This document shows, piece after piece, positions 1-8,265 of a DNA stretch of 28,837 bases. Position numbers and translations under genes: made by a program. The notes beneath the pieces were generated by a model. It searched no databases. It was not told the DNA's origin and saw nothing but the letters and a program-made list of their open reading frames with translations. How positions within the stretch are numbered: the stretch's first letter is position 1; every line of letters starts with the position of its first letter. The DNA comes from a virus: IMG/VR virus record IMGVR_UViG_3300020183_000355, positions 1-28,837 of that record; one strand, given 5' to 3'.

Positions 1-2940
1 CAGATTCTTGGTGGTTATAAAGTTGTCTGTTGGTGGAGCACTCACCGAGACAATTCTGCGTCCAGTAACAGGCGAACTGTTGGTGGCAATGTCGCCGTTC
101 AGGAACGACTCAATCTTGTTGTTGGTGTCACGACGAGCCTCACCCACACAGATGCCCATACACACACCTGCCACATGGGGGTCGTATGCAATAAAGTTTT
201 GCAGTACACCTGTGGCATCACCATACGGACGGAAACCAACCAAACCCGCAGGCGGCAGGGAGGCTCCTGGATACAACACCGTTCCGTTGGGCAGAATGGT
301 GTAATACGACGAGTTTTGGAGAGACAGGTTTCGGTCTTCAGCATTATACGAACGGCTAAACATCACCGAATCAAGACGAGTGTTGTTGCCGTATGCCACA
401 TTGGTGTTGCGAGACGCTAACAGCCCGTATCCGTAACTTAATCCCTCAAGCGTGGTTCGGTACACCACAAAAATGTCTGCGTCGTCCGTGACCTTTAGTG
501 GACGCTTCAGGTACATGTGGGTTCCTGTCAAGAGTTTTTCTGCACTGCTGCCTGCGGCAGTGAATCCCATACTGATGCCTGCTGCAAGACTGACTCCACG
601 ATATGTGGTCTGTGGCGAGAACACCAAACCACCGTTGAATGATACACCTGTAGCACCGTTGGCTGACGCGGTTTGGAATGTGGGACGCAGTTTGTCTACG
701 GTGACTCCTGCATATTTAACGGCAGACATTCCAGAAGACGCTGTGAATCCGGGATTCACGGGATTGCCATTATAAGACAGTTCTGTGATAGTTACCGATG
801 TGCCAGTTCTACTCGCATCTGCTGCCTCAAAGTAAAAAGAAGAATCTGCATAAAATGTCTGTCCGTAACCCACATACAGTGTGCGTTTGACTACACCATT
901 TTTTCTCCAAATAAGATTGGGTTCAACATACTCCATTTCAAACACATCATTGTCAAATCCGTCTAGTTTCGGAGTAGTTTCGCTAAAACCAGTCCATGTA
1001 CCTGCGGAACCATATTGAATATAGTAAACTCGTCTTTGTTCATTTGGATAAGAGGAATGTGGCCCGTATGAATACACCCAATTTCCAGGATAATAAGCAG
1101 CAGTTGTTACATCCGAAGCAGTATTCAAACCAACCATACACAGTCTTCCCTGAGTGAATCCTCCACATAAACCATTAAACACAAACGCTATTTTTGTAAC
1201 AGGATTTGTGTTGTCATACACCTGTCTCGCCCAACCACTAGAAGTGGTTGCATTGTGCGTGATGTGTGCCACACCATTCCACTTGTCCCATGTGGGGGGC
1301 ATAGCATCGTTGCCTGATGGTGATGCGTCTCGCCACACATCCACACTTGCACCGTTTACAGCAGACCCACACACACCAATATTTTCAGGCTTCAACCACA
1401 ACACAAGCCCACGCATACCTTGAGGAGACAGATTGGTTTCTTTGCCACTCAACCACGAGGTAGTGCTGCCAAGAGGAGCACCAAGCGGGTCGTGGGCTGT
1501 TCTGCCGCCTTCAGGCACGATGCAATAGGTGTACCCCAAAGAAGTTCCGTAGAACAGAGTTCCAAGTGGAGCAGTCTTGCCACTAGGTCCAACTTCGCTT
1601 GTGCTGCCGATATACGGATTATAACCCAATGGATACAGGTCGCCCTCTGCTCCACACCATCCACCGCCACCAGTCCGTCCATTGTTTCGTAAATCTAGAG
1701 TGGTTCCGCTAGTGTACGGAGTATAGTTTCCAATAATTGGGTCGCGGAAAACCACACCCTGCGTGGAGGTGTTTGCGGTGTTATCCAAAGCGTCTTTCAC
1801 AAGAATAGAACCAAACATTCGGGTTCCAGCAGGGTGAACCAGTTCTTTCAACACACCAAAATATGTGTCTAGACTCACAGCGGTCTTTAGCACATACGAA
1901 AAGTCTTGATAGTAATTTCCGTCTTGAATTCTTTTTGTGGACGACAGTTTACCGCTGTTGTTTATGTAAAATCCTGGATACCGTGTAACAGCAGTTGGAC
2001 TGGCAAGAACAACAGCCGAACTCAAATCACCTGTTTCGCTGATAAACGATACTGTAACAGTATTGAAATAATTGATGCCTGAGTTCTTGACACCAATCTT
2101 TTTGATGGTTCCGCCCAGACCCGTCTGCTCAATAAACGCAGAAAATCCTGTGCCTTTGGTGTCTGTGATAAGAACTTCATCTCCCACTCGGAAATTTTTT
2201 CCTGGAGTTTGGATAAAGAATTCAGACAATACACTATACAGGTTTTCAGTATACGATTGGCTGTTTATAACAAAAGTAACAGGGGTTGAGTTGGTAAAGG
2301 TTCCAACCAAGTTTTTCAAGAAGAACTCGGTAATCTCGTAACCGTTTTGATTGTATTGCACCACATTATCAACATCAGCAGATGCCACAAGAGCAGTTCC
2401 AACATACTGATATACGGTAGTGCCCTTTGCACTAAACAACACAGAACCACTTGTTGATGTGGTTTTTATGGAAATATTTTCCACCCAACGACCGTCTGAT
2501 GTTTTAAGAATGTCTTCTTTGGGATAGTAAAATTCTATATCACTATCATAGAGCACTCGGAACAAAAATTTGTAGGCGTTCTCTGTTCCTTTGTTACCGT
2601 AAAAATCTCGGATGTGCTTGAGTAGTGTGTTTTTGTTTGGGCGATTTCCGCTTGTATTGGTAGCAAACGATTCAGGAAATCCGTCTAGGTAAGTTGCTTT
2701 GAAGTGGCTGTAAAACTCATCCAAACTACGGTCAATATCGTAAATAGTGTCCAAGCGAGACAACACAAACCCTGGATTTCCACGCTGCTCTGTCCACTCG
2801 TAATACGCTTTAATGAACAACACCAATTTTCTGTAGTCTCTACGCATAAAAGACGGAAACTGCTCCTCAATAAAAGGAGACAATAACCGCTCTAGCGTTT
2901 CAACAGGGGTTTTCAGAACGATGTTTTTCAGGTCAACCAT
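1..2940 (-). CDS. Large baseplate-associated structural protein with LamG-like lectin domains (3' partial)
   Basis: The frame is open from an ATG at 2940 to the window edge, giving at least 980 residues with no stop, so the C-terminus lies outside. Residues ~1-140 (LKNIVLKTPVETLERLLSPF, AYYEWTEQRGNPGF, HIRDFYGNKGTENAYKFLFR) match the N-terminal module I know from very large virion structural proteins of marine T4-like phages, encoded next to gp6. From ~505 onward there are LamG/concanavalin-like signatures: GLVLWLKPENIG, VDVWRDASPSGNDA, VVYRTTLEGL. These suggest one or two carbohydrate-binding beta sandwiches. The gene is the last visible one of the baseplate operon, 5 nt after gp6. I infer a peripheral baseplate or fibre-attachment protein that contacts surface glycans; the exact T4 counterpart (gp7, gp8 or gp10) is not clear. 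Confidence 0.8.
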   Translation of the reverse strand, partial: MVDLKNIVLKTPVETLERLLSPFIEEQFPSFMRRDYRKLVLFIKAYYEWTEQRGNPGFVLSRLDTIYDIDRSLDEFYSHFKATYLDGFPESFATNTSGNRPNKNTLLKHIRDFYGNKGTENAYKFLFRVLYDSDIEFYYPKEDILKTSDGRWVENISIKTTSTSGSVLFSAKGTTVYQYVGTALVASADVDNVVQYNQNGYEITEFFLKNLVGTFTNSTPVTFVINSQSYTENLYSVLSEFFIQTPGKNFRVGDEVLITDTKGTGFSAFIEQTGLGGTIKKIGVKNSGINYFNTVTVSFISETGDLSSAVVLASPTAVTRYPGFYINNSGKLSSTKRIQDGNYYQDFSYVLKTAVSLDTYFGVLKELVHPAGTRMFGSILVKDALDNTANTSTQGVVFRDPIIGNYTPYTSGTTLDLRNNGRTGGGGWCGAEGDLYPLGYNPYIGSTSEVGPSGKTAPLGTLFYGTSLGYTYCIVPEGGRTAHDPLGAPLGSTTSWLSGKETNLSPQGMRGLVLWLKPENIGVCGSAVNGASVDVWRDASPSGNDAMPPTWDKWNGVAHITHNATTSSGWARQVYDNTNPVTKIAFVFNGLCGGFTQGRLCMVGLNTASDVTTAAYYPGNWVYSYGPHSSYPNEQRRVYYIQYGSAGTWTGFSETTPKLDGFDNDVFEMEYVEPNLIWRKNGVVKRTLYVGYGQTFYADSSFYFEAADASRTGTSVTITELSYNGNPVNPGFTASSGMSAVKYAGVTVDKLRPTFQTASANGATGVSFNGGLVFSPQTTYRGVSLAAGISMGFTAAGSSAEKLLTGTHMYLKRPLKVTDDADIFVVYRTTLEGLSYGYGLLASRNTNVAYGNNTRLDSVMFSRSYNAEDRNLSLQNSSYYTILPNGTVLYPGASLPPAGLVGFRPYGDATGVLQNFIAYDPHVAGVCMGICVGEARRDTNNKIESFLNGDIATNSSPVTGRRIVSVSAPPTDNFITTKNL

Positions 2941-2945
2941 AAGAA

Positions 2946-4784
2946 TTACGAATTAGAACTTGCGCGAGACGCTGCTTCAGTTGAAAGTGCCACAGACACA
3001 GAATCAGAGTATCCACGGTTTATGCGAATAATTTTGTTTTCACGAACAAACAGGTCTTGGTTTTCAGGTATCACAGTTATAGTTATTCCGTATACAAGTG
3101 TGTTTGAAATCTGTGGAACAAACTTTGAATTCATACCCACAATTCCCTTGGCGTAGTCAACTGTGCCAACCGATTCCAATATTACTTCTTTGCTACCGTC
3201 CGTGGAGTACTTCACAACATTTATCATTCCGTGTCCGTCGTCTTCCAACATGCAGTTATACACAGTAATACCGTCTCTGTTTTTGTGTGGGAACATGTTG
3301 GATGTAACCACAATACCGCTGTGTCCTTCATGTGGATGGTAGATAGAATTTGCAAAATCAATAAACACACCCTTGGACGCTATGATTCGTCCTACTTCAA
3401 CAGTCTTTCTCAATTTAATCTTGGTTTGGTTGCTGAGAATTGCAGGGTGCAGGTTGCTGATTCCACGAATGAATTGAGAGTAATAAAAATTAGAACCAAA
3501 AGAGTTCAGGGTAACATTTGAGAACGAATACGCATACGACACCACCAGTGCCTTCAGGGTTCCAGGTGATATGTTGAGAGCAGACGGGTTGTATGTAATC
3601 TTGGAATCAACCACCAAATCAAGATAGTCGGTGTCAACCACTTCAGGAATAATAGTCATTACTGATGCGTTATCGCGGAGTGTCTTTACTAGACTCTGCT
3701 TTTCACTGTCTGAAAGAGCAGACCCCGATTGGGGCTTGATGGCAATAAACACCTTTCCGTACTGGGGTGGTGTTGTGGTTTCTCCACCGTACACATAAAC
3801 TGAAGCAGCGTTGGTGTAGTATTTGTTGACTGCTGTGATGTAATCACTCTCTGTGACCGCTCGGTTCTGCGATTTGTAATACTTGGGAGCCATGAACTTG
3901 ATTCGGGTAGACGCTTCAGAGTCAGCACCACCCGAAGACGGCTCTGCGGCTTCAGGAGTACCCAAGTTTGCCACATTGCTAGAGAATGTTTGTATGCTGT
4001 TGGCAACTGCACCATTGGTTTCCAAGTATTCAATTGAAACCAAATTTCCAGTAGCAGGCTGTTTGCCAAGGAAATCATCACCAAAATACAGTTCGTATAA
4101 TCCCTTTTCCTTTTCCTGTAAGAAGAACGCCTTGGAAGTGGGAGTCAGATTGATGTACGAAGTGGCTTCGCTCCACACATCCGACGAGCCTGTGGTGTCT
4201 GTGACAGAATTTTGAACACGCACACGAATGGTTGTGGTGTCAATCTTGTCGTTTGGAATCAGCAGAACAGAAAAGTCTTTCTTGTTTCGGTCGTAGATGT
4301 AACTCACTCTACGAATGCTGCCTTCGTATACATCAATGTCTTCAAACGCATCAGTTTCGGTGTTTGCGTAAACATTATCCAACAAAACAAACTTGTACTG
4401 GCTTCCTTCGTCATCTGTTCCAGTAAATTCAGTTCCACGAGACAAATAGGTGTTGGTTGTGGCAGCAACTCCACTCAAAGGCACAGTCAAGGTGGCAGTG
4501 GCAGCACGGGCAGACTGTGGTGTGTATCCCAACTGTTTGGCATGAGACACAATTGACGGACGGGTAACAGCACTGTCCAAAAACATTTCATTTGCAACCA
4601 TGTTGGCATAAAAACTCTGGTAGTGGGTGTTGTATGCCATTACATCCAAAATAGTGCTCAACACCGACCCATTGAAATTGTAGTCTTTCAGGGTGCTCTG
4701 TGATTCAAGAAATGCCTGTAGAGACGCTTTTGCTTCGGTGAAATCAAGACCAACCACATTCAGGTTGTTTGAGTTTTGTGCCAT
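2946..4784 (-). CDS. 6: Baseplate wedge subunit gp6 (baseplate J-like)
   Basis: The 612-aa product is close to T4 gp6 (660 aa). gp6 dimers form the inner ring that joins the six baseplate wedges around the hub. Visible features are an N-terminal DFTEAKASLQAFLESQ segment, a conserved MAYNTHYQSFYANMVANEM helix with LGYTPQSARAA, and a central baseplate-J type region with ESDYITAVNKYY and KVFIAIKPQSG. The C-terminal ~130 residues are beta-rich. The ATG at 4784 overlaps the gp25 stop by one base (TGATG), so translation is probably coupled. The gp25-gp6 adjacency is typical of contractile tails. Confidence 0.93.
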   Translation of the reverse strand: MAQNSNNLNVVGLDFTEAKASLQAFLESQSTLKDYNFNGSVLSTILDVMAYNTHYQSFYANMVANEMFLDSAVTRPSIVSHAKQLGYTPQSARAATATLTVPLSGVAATTNTYLSRGTEFTGTDDEGSQYKFVLLDNVYANTETDAFEDIDVYEGSIRRVSYIYDRNKKDFSVLLIPNDKIDTTTIRVRVQNSVTDTTGSSDVWSEATSYINLTPTSKAFFLQEKEKGLYELYFGDDFLGKQPATGNLVSIEYLETNGAVANSIQTFSSNVANLGTPEAAEPSSGGADSEASTRIKFMAPKYYKSQNRAVTESDYITAVNKYYTNAASVYVYGGETTTPPQYGKVFIAIKPQSGSALSDSEKQSLVKTLRDNASVMTIIPEVVDTDYLDLVVDSKITYNPSALNISPGTLKALVVSYAYSFSNVTLNSFGSNFYYSQFIRGISNLHPAILSNQTKIKLRKTVEVGRIIASKGVFIDFANSIYHPHEGHSGIVVTSNMFPHKNRDGITVYNCMLEDDGHGMINVVKYSTDGSKEVILESVGTVDYAKGIVGMNSKFVPQISNTLVYGITITVIPENQDLFVRENKIIRINRGYSDSVSVALSTEAASRASSNS

Positions 4785-5194
4785 CAGCGTATCCTTTCAA
4801 GCAGCGTGGTTAGCCGTTCAACCGCTCCAACAGATTGAATGGTGTACTCCACGGTTATCTGATACTCGTTGGAATCAGGAGGAGACACAACATCCACTAC
4901 TATATTGCTTACTCGCGGCTCGTTCTTTCGAATGGTTTCGGTAATTCTGTCTCGTATTTCATACGCTGTAATAGCGTCCACTGGCTCAAACAATAGTGGA
5001 CGGAGTGACGCACCCACCTGTGGCTGAAACAGCCGCTCACCAAACGCGGTGGACAGCAAATTTTGAATAGCGGTTTTAATGGATTTGGTGTCTTTTAAGA
5101 TATTCACATCTCCCGATTTTAGATTTCGGGTCATGGTAGGGTCAATATCGGTGTAAACAGGGTCTTGCTGAGATGTTGAAATCTTTATTGGCAT
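4784..5194 (-). CDS. 25: Baseplate wedge subunit gp25 (lysozyme-like fold family)
   Basis: The 136-aa product matches T4 gp25 (132 aa) in size. gp25 is the wedge protein that links baseplate and sheath initiation and is related to type VI secretion TssE. Conserved family features are the DVNILKDTKSIKTAIQNLL helix, FGERLFQPQVGASLRPLLFE, the EPR-type motif in RKNEPRVSNI, and a closing beta hairpin. No lysozyme activity is expected despite the family name. The start overlaps the preceding gene's stop and the end overlaps the gp6 start, so the three genes look translationally coupled. Confidence 0.94.
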   Translation of the reverse strand: MPIKISTSQQDPVYTDIDPTMTRNLKSGDVNILKDTKSIKTAIQNLLSTAFGERLFQPQVGASLRPLLFEPVDAITAYEIRDRITETIRKNEPRVSNIVVDVVSPPDSNEYQITVEYTIQSVGAVERLTTLLERIR

Positions 5195-5856
5195 TACGGC
5201 TTACCTAGAGTCAGGTGGGTGTTTATGGTCTTGGTGGAGTTGCAAATCACTTCTCCAAGAGAATTTTCAGATATTCCTTCTGCGTGAACTGCATCTAATT
5301 CTGAAAAATCACACCAATGGCAGCATACGAAACCCATAGGAGTCAGCCCGTCTTCGCATCGGAGTGGGCTAACCGCAAAGCACAGTACATTATTTATTTC
5401 AAGTCCGTAACGAAACGAGCACTGGGGCAGGTCGCTTGTTCTAATTATTTTATTGCTACGGGTATCTAAAATATCAACTAGTTCTTTGTATCGGGTCAGG
5501 AGAACATCCTGTGATTCCAAAAGCATTCCCTGAACCCCTGTTCCGCACGACTCGTGGGTAACAGAGAACCGCTTTATGGAACTGCCGTCTGCAAACTTGC
5601 CACCGTTATGGAACTGAAACACCACGGCTCGGGACGCACGCACAAGTAGACGCAATTCAGTCAAGGTTTCGTGAACGCGGCTGTGTGTCCGTGCAATTCG
5701 TTCTTCTTTTTTCACATCGGCTCGTGCAGCAATCTTTCGCTTTTTTATCATGGTCCACAATCCCACAACAATTCCAACACCAAACACTCCCATCATTTCA
5801 CCGAGGGAGTAAAATATCTCTTTAAAAGACGAGACGGTGGATACTTCTTCAGTCAT
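5194..5856 (-). CDS. Membrane-anchored GAF-like domain protein in the baseplate operon
   Basis: 220 aa. Residues ~20-38 (MGVFGVGIVVGLWTMI) are a clear transmembrane segment, followed by a basic stretch KKRKIAARADVKKEERIA. Residues ~60-210 form a mixed alpha/beta domain with AVVFQFHNGGKFADG, RFSVTHES and GFVCCHWCDF, which reads like a GAF-type sensor fold. It is rich in Cys and His. It overlaps the preceding gene by 4 nt (ATGA) and abuts gp25. No T4 baseplate protein has this architecture. It could be a minor virion protein that inserts in a membrane or a non-virion factor carried in the operon. The GAF assignment is inference from the pattern. Confidence 0.75.
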   Translation of the reverse strand: MTEEVSTVSSFKEIFYSLGEMMGVFGVGIVVGLWTMIKKRKIAARADVKKEERIARTHSRVHETLTELRLLVRASRAVVFQFHNGGKFADGSSIKRFSVTHESCGTGVQGMLLESQDVLLTRYKELVDILDTRSNKIIRTSDLPQCSFRYGLEINNVLCFAVSPLRCEDGLTPMGFVCCHWCDFSELDAVHAEGISENSLGEVICNSTKTINTHLTLGKP

Positions 5857-6686
5857 CGGGTTGTCGTGCTCCCTGAACTTGAGAATGGCGAAGCAAGAGA
5901 AGCGTTTGCTGCTCCTGCCAACTGTTGAAATTCTGGTGTTAACAATCCACCACCATTAACAGCAACTCCCATTTTATTGCACGGGTCGTTTGCTTCACCA
6001 ACAAGATTACTAAAGAAATTTACTTGAGTATAATTTTGAATAGCAGCAGCGGCTTGGCTAATCATAGAAACACTTTTGCTAGTCACATCATTCAGTAGCC
6101 CTGTTGCTTGATTTATTTTGCTGCTAATTCCCTCTAATCCAGCATTAAAGTCTCTGGCAGTAGCCTCAAGACCTGAACCTGATGGATTTCTAGAAAAATT
6201 GTCAAGGAGTCTTTCCAAGTCTAAATTAACATTTCCTGCCACACCTATTGCGTTTTGACCGTTTCCAGTCAGTACTCCTATGGAAAGAGTCACATCAAGC
6301 CCCTCTATTCCAAGGGCACATCCCAAGTTAGCGTAAAAATTCATGCTGCCTATTGTGCTCATCAGGGTTTGGGGGTTGCTTAATCGGTCTGCTTGTGATT
6401 TAAAAGCGTTCACAGCCAATTGCATCGTGGTGACATTTCCTATAACGCTATTTAATGTACCCACATTAACGCCTGTTTGTCCCAAAGCGTTTCCTATTGT
6501 TCCTGCTCCTCCAGGATTTGTTACTGCTGTTGCTATGGCAGTTAATCGTGAAAGAGATTGAGACAGACCGCTACTAACAGCACCAGCCGCACCACCTGTT
6601 GTGTTTTGCACAAAGGTTTTGCCGTTTTGGGAATTTACAAGAGTCTTTTGTTCGTCAGTCAGTTTTTGCTTGCATGGACACGCCAT
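5853..6686 (-). CDS. Predicted virion structural protein, function unknown
   Basis: 277 aa, not recognised. It begins with a Cys pair (MACPCKQKLTDEQK), is otherwise rich in Gly, Asn, Ser and Ala, and has long amphipathic helical stretches such as QSLSRLTAIATAV and LEGISSKINQATGLLNDV. The C-terminus is Ser/Thr-rich low complexity (SPFSSSGSTTTR). Composition and position between the PAAR gene (3 nt away) and the GAF-like gene (4-nt overlap) support a baseplate-associated role, perhaps a spike or hub accessory. No enzymatic motif is visible. Confidence 0.75.
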   Translation of the reverse strand: MACPCKQKLTDEQKTLVNSQNGKTFVQNTTGGAAGAVSSGLSQSLSRLTAIATAVTNPGGAGTIGNALGQTGVNVGTLNSVIGNVTTMQLAVNAFKSQADRLSNPQTLMSTIGSMNFYANLGCALGIEGLDVTLSIGVLTGNGQNAIGVAGNVNLDLERLLDNFSRNPSGSGLEATARDFNAGLEGISSKINQATGLLNDVTSKSVSMISQAAAAIQNYTQVNFFSNLVGEANDPCNKMGVAVNGGGLLTPEFQQLAGAANASLASPFSSSGSTTTR

Positions 6687-6689
6687 AAA

Positions 6690-6950
6690 TTACCCCACTA
6701 TTACTCGTGCTGAACCTGTTGGAATATCACCGCAAGTTGCTTGACTTGCTTCTGTACAAACAGGAATTCCATTTACTACAACTCGTGGATTGCCGTTAAT
6801 CATGGTTGCTGCGTCGTGTTCGTTGTTTCCGTGGTCTTCAACAGGATTTCCTTCTACAACCACAGGCTGTCCTTCTATAAGAACAGAAGAATCACCTATT
6901 AAAATAGTTCCTCCAGCAGTATCTATGTACGCTCGGCACACTCCTGGCAT
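6690..6950 (-). CDS. 5.4: PAAR-motif spike tip protein (T4 gp5.4-like)
   Basis: 86 aa, the size of T4 gp5.4 and of stand-alone PAAR proteins. The chain is a series of short beta strands with repeated G-x-P turns (VLIEGQPVVVEGNPVEDHG, MINGNPRVVVNGIPVC). It carries His and Cys residues (VEDHGNNEHD, GIPVCTEAS, ATCGD) suitable for the metal site that stabilises PAAR cones. PAAR proteins cap the gp5/VgrG beta-helical needle and sharpen it for membrane piercing. The gene lies just downstream of gp5 in the same operon, which supports the call. Confidence 0.88.
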   Translation of the reverse strand: MPGVCRAYIDTAGGTILIGDSSVLIEGQPVVVEGNPVEDHGNNEHDAATMINGNPRVVVNGIPVCTEASQATCGDIPTGSARVIVG

Positions 6951-7171
6951 CAGACTGTTCCTCCGTCAATATACGATGGATTGGGTGATGGGTCGATAGT
7001 CAAAGACATAAGAGTGAATCCTGAATCGCTTTCGCTTGGAAGATATCCATACGATTGTGTTACGCCACAAATCCAAAACTTTCCGTCCCGCGTAACCACA
7101 TCTCCGTATCCGTAAATCCGATACTGAGAACTTCCTGGCTCATATTTGCGGTGGTTGCCTCTGTAGTTCAC
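6950..7171 (-). CDS. Small protein with carbohydrate-binding-module-like pattern, between gp5 and PAAR
   Basis: 73 aa. The start is a GTG at 7171 that overlaps the gp5 stop as GTGA; the end overlaps the PAAR start by one base, so the reading frame is well fixed by its neighbours. The core YRIYGYGDVVTRDGKFWICG followed by GYLPSESDSGF resembles the Y-x-x-G-D-x-V-x-x-x-G-x-x-Y/W pattern of CBM5/12 chitin-binding-like modules. This is a weak, pattern-level resemblance. I infer a spike or hub accessory. It could instead be a small chaperone for PAAR or spike assembly. Confidence 0.7.
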   Translation of the reverse strand: MNYRGNHRKYEPGSSQYRIYGYGDVVTRDGKFWICGVTQSYGYLPSESDSGFTLMSLTIDPSPNPSYIDGGTV

Positions 7172-8265
7172 TGTAGTTGCACCTTGGACGGTCGCACAGA
7201 CGGCTGACCTGAATTAAGTTCAATGCGACTACCAACCACAGCCACAGAACCGTCAGAGATAAACTCCACAGTCTTGCCAGAAAACGCAATGCTGTCAGCA
7301 GCGAAAAATTCCATCTGTTTGCCTGATGCACGGAACTTGCCTTCGCATTGCAGATTCACTTCTGCTTTTGCAAAAATGTTGATGTTGCCGTCTATTTGAA
7401 TATTGCTGCCGTTGCCGTTGATGGTAAGATTAACAGGCCCGTCAACCACCACATTCAGCCCCTCCTTGCCACCAATATACACCTTCTTGTTACCCAAGCA
7501 GATTTCGTAATCGTCGCCCACTATTTTCTGCATTCGGGTTCCGTCAGGGCTGGTTTCCCAACCGTTTCCCACCTCTGTGAATGTTCCCGACTTGTGGTAC
7601 TCGTGTATGCGTTCAGCACCTGGGGTATCATCGTATTCTTTAATGTGTCCACTCTCGGTATACAGCACATGATTTTTTGGATACACAGCATTATACGGTG
7701 TGGTAGGCTCACTCCATTGTGATTTGCCGTCTTTGATTCCAGGAGTGCTCTGTATGTTTTGTTTTGCTTCTACAATCTTCTTTTGAACTATCGTGCCTTC
7801 TCCCACAGCATCCGCGTCATTTCTAGCCAAACGATTAGTGTCTGTTTCTTTTATAACAGAAACGCCGATTGGAAACAACCCGCTTTCCACATCTTCTGCT
7901 TTGGCAGGATACCGCCCAGACGGGTCAGCAAAACCAACGCTAGTGTTTGCTTCTCGTTGTGGATACCCACCAAACGACCCTATCATTACAGGGTCTTGCC
8001 CTTCTTCGGCATCACGAAAAAACCCAAACACATGTGAACCAGCAAGCAATCCAGTAGGAGATGTTCCAATTCCTGAAAGTGCAGCACTGGTTAAAGGCTG
8101 CATAGGATACGCCCAAGGCAGGGCTGTGGTGGGCAGTTCCGCTGTATTCTCACTATGAAAACCAAAAATACGAACACGACACCTACCCAAGAACAATGGG
8201 TCGGCTGTGTCTTCCACTACACCGTGCCACCACACAAATCCTTCTTTTCCTGTGAATGTTTTCAT
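7168..8265 (-). CDS. 5: Baseplate central spike gp5-like protein without lysozyme domain
   Basis: 365 aa against 575 in T4 gp5. Residues ~1-115 form the gp5/VgrG OB-fold (GFVWWHGVVEDTADPLFLGR, CRVRIFGFHS, GSHVFGFFRDAEEGQDPVMI). A linker of ~100 residues follows. Residues ~230-350 carry the beta-helical needle with short repeated strands (NKKVYIGGKEGLNVVVDGP, NLTINGNGSNIQIDG, FSGKTVEFISDGSV). No T4-lysozyme-like catalytic segment is present between the two. The protein should trimerise beneath gp27 and carry the PAAR tip. TAATG overlap with gp27 upstream and GTGA overlap with the next gene show tight coupling. Confidence 0.88.
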   Translation of the reverse strand: MKTFTGKEGFVWWHGVVEDTADPLFLGRCRVRIFGFHSENTAELPTTALPWAYPMQPLTSAALSGIGTSPTGLLAGSHVFGFFRDAEEGQDPVMIGSFGGYPQREANTSVGFADPSGRYPAKAEDVESGLFPIGVSVIKETDTNRLARNDADAVGEGTIVQKKIVEAKQNIQSTPGIKDGKSQWSEPTTPYNAVYPKNHVLYTESGHIKEYDDTPGAERIHEYHKSGTFTEVGNGWETSPDGTRMQKIVGDDYEICLGNKKVYIGGKEGLNVVVDGPVNLTINGNGSNIQIDGNINIFAKAEVNLQCEGKFRASGKQMEFFAADSIAFSGKTVEFISDGSVAVVGSRIELNSGQPSVRPSKVQLQ

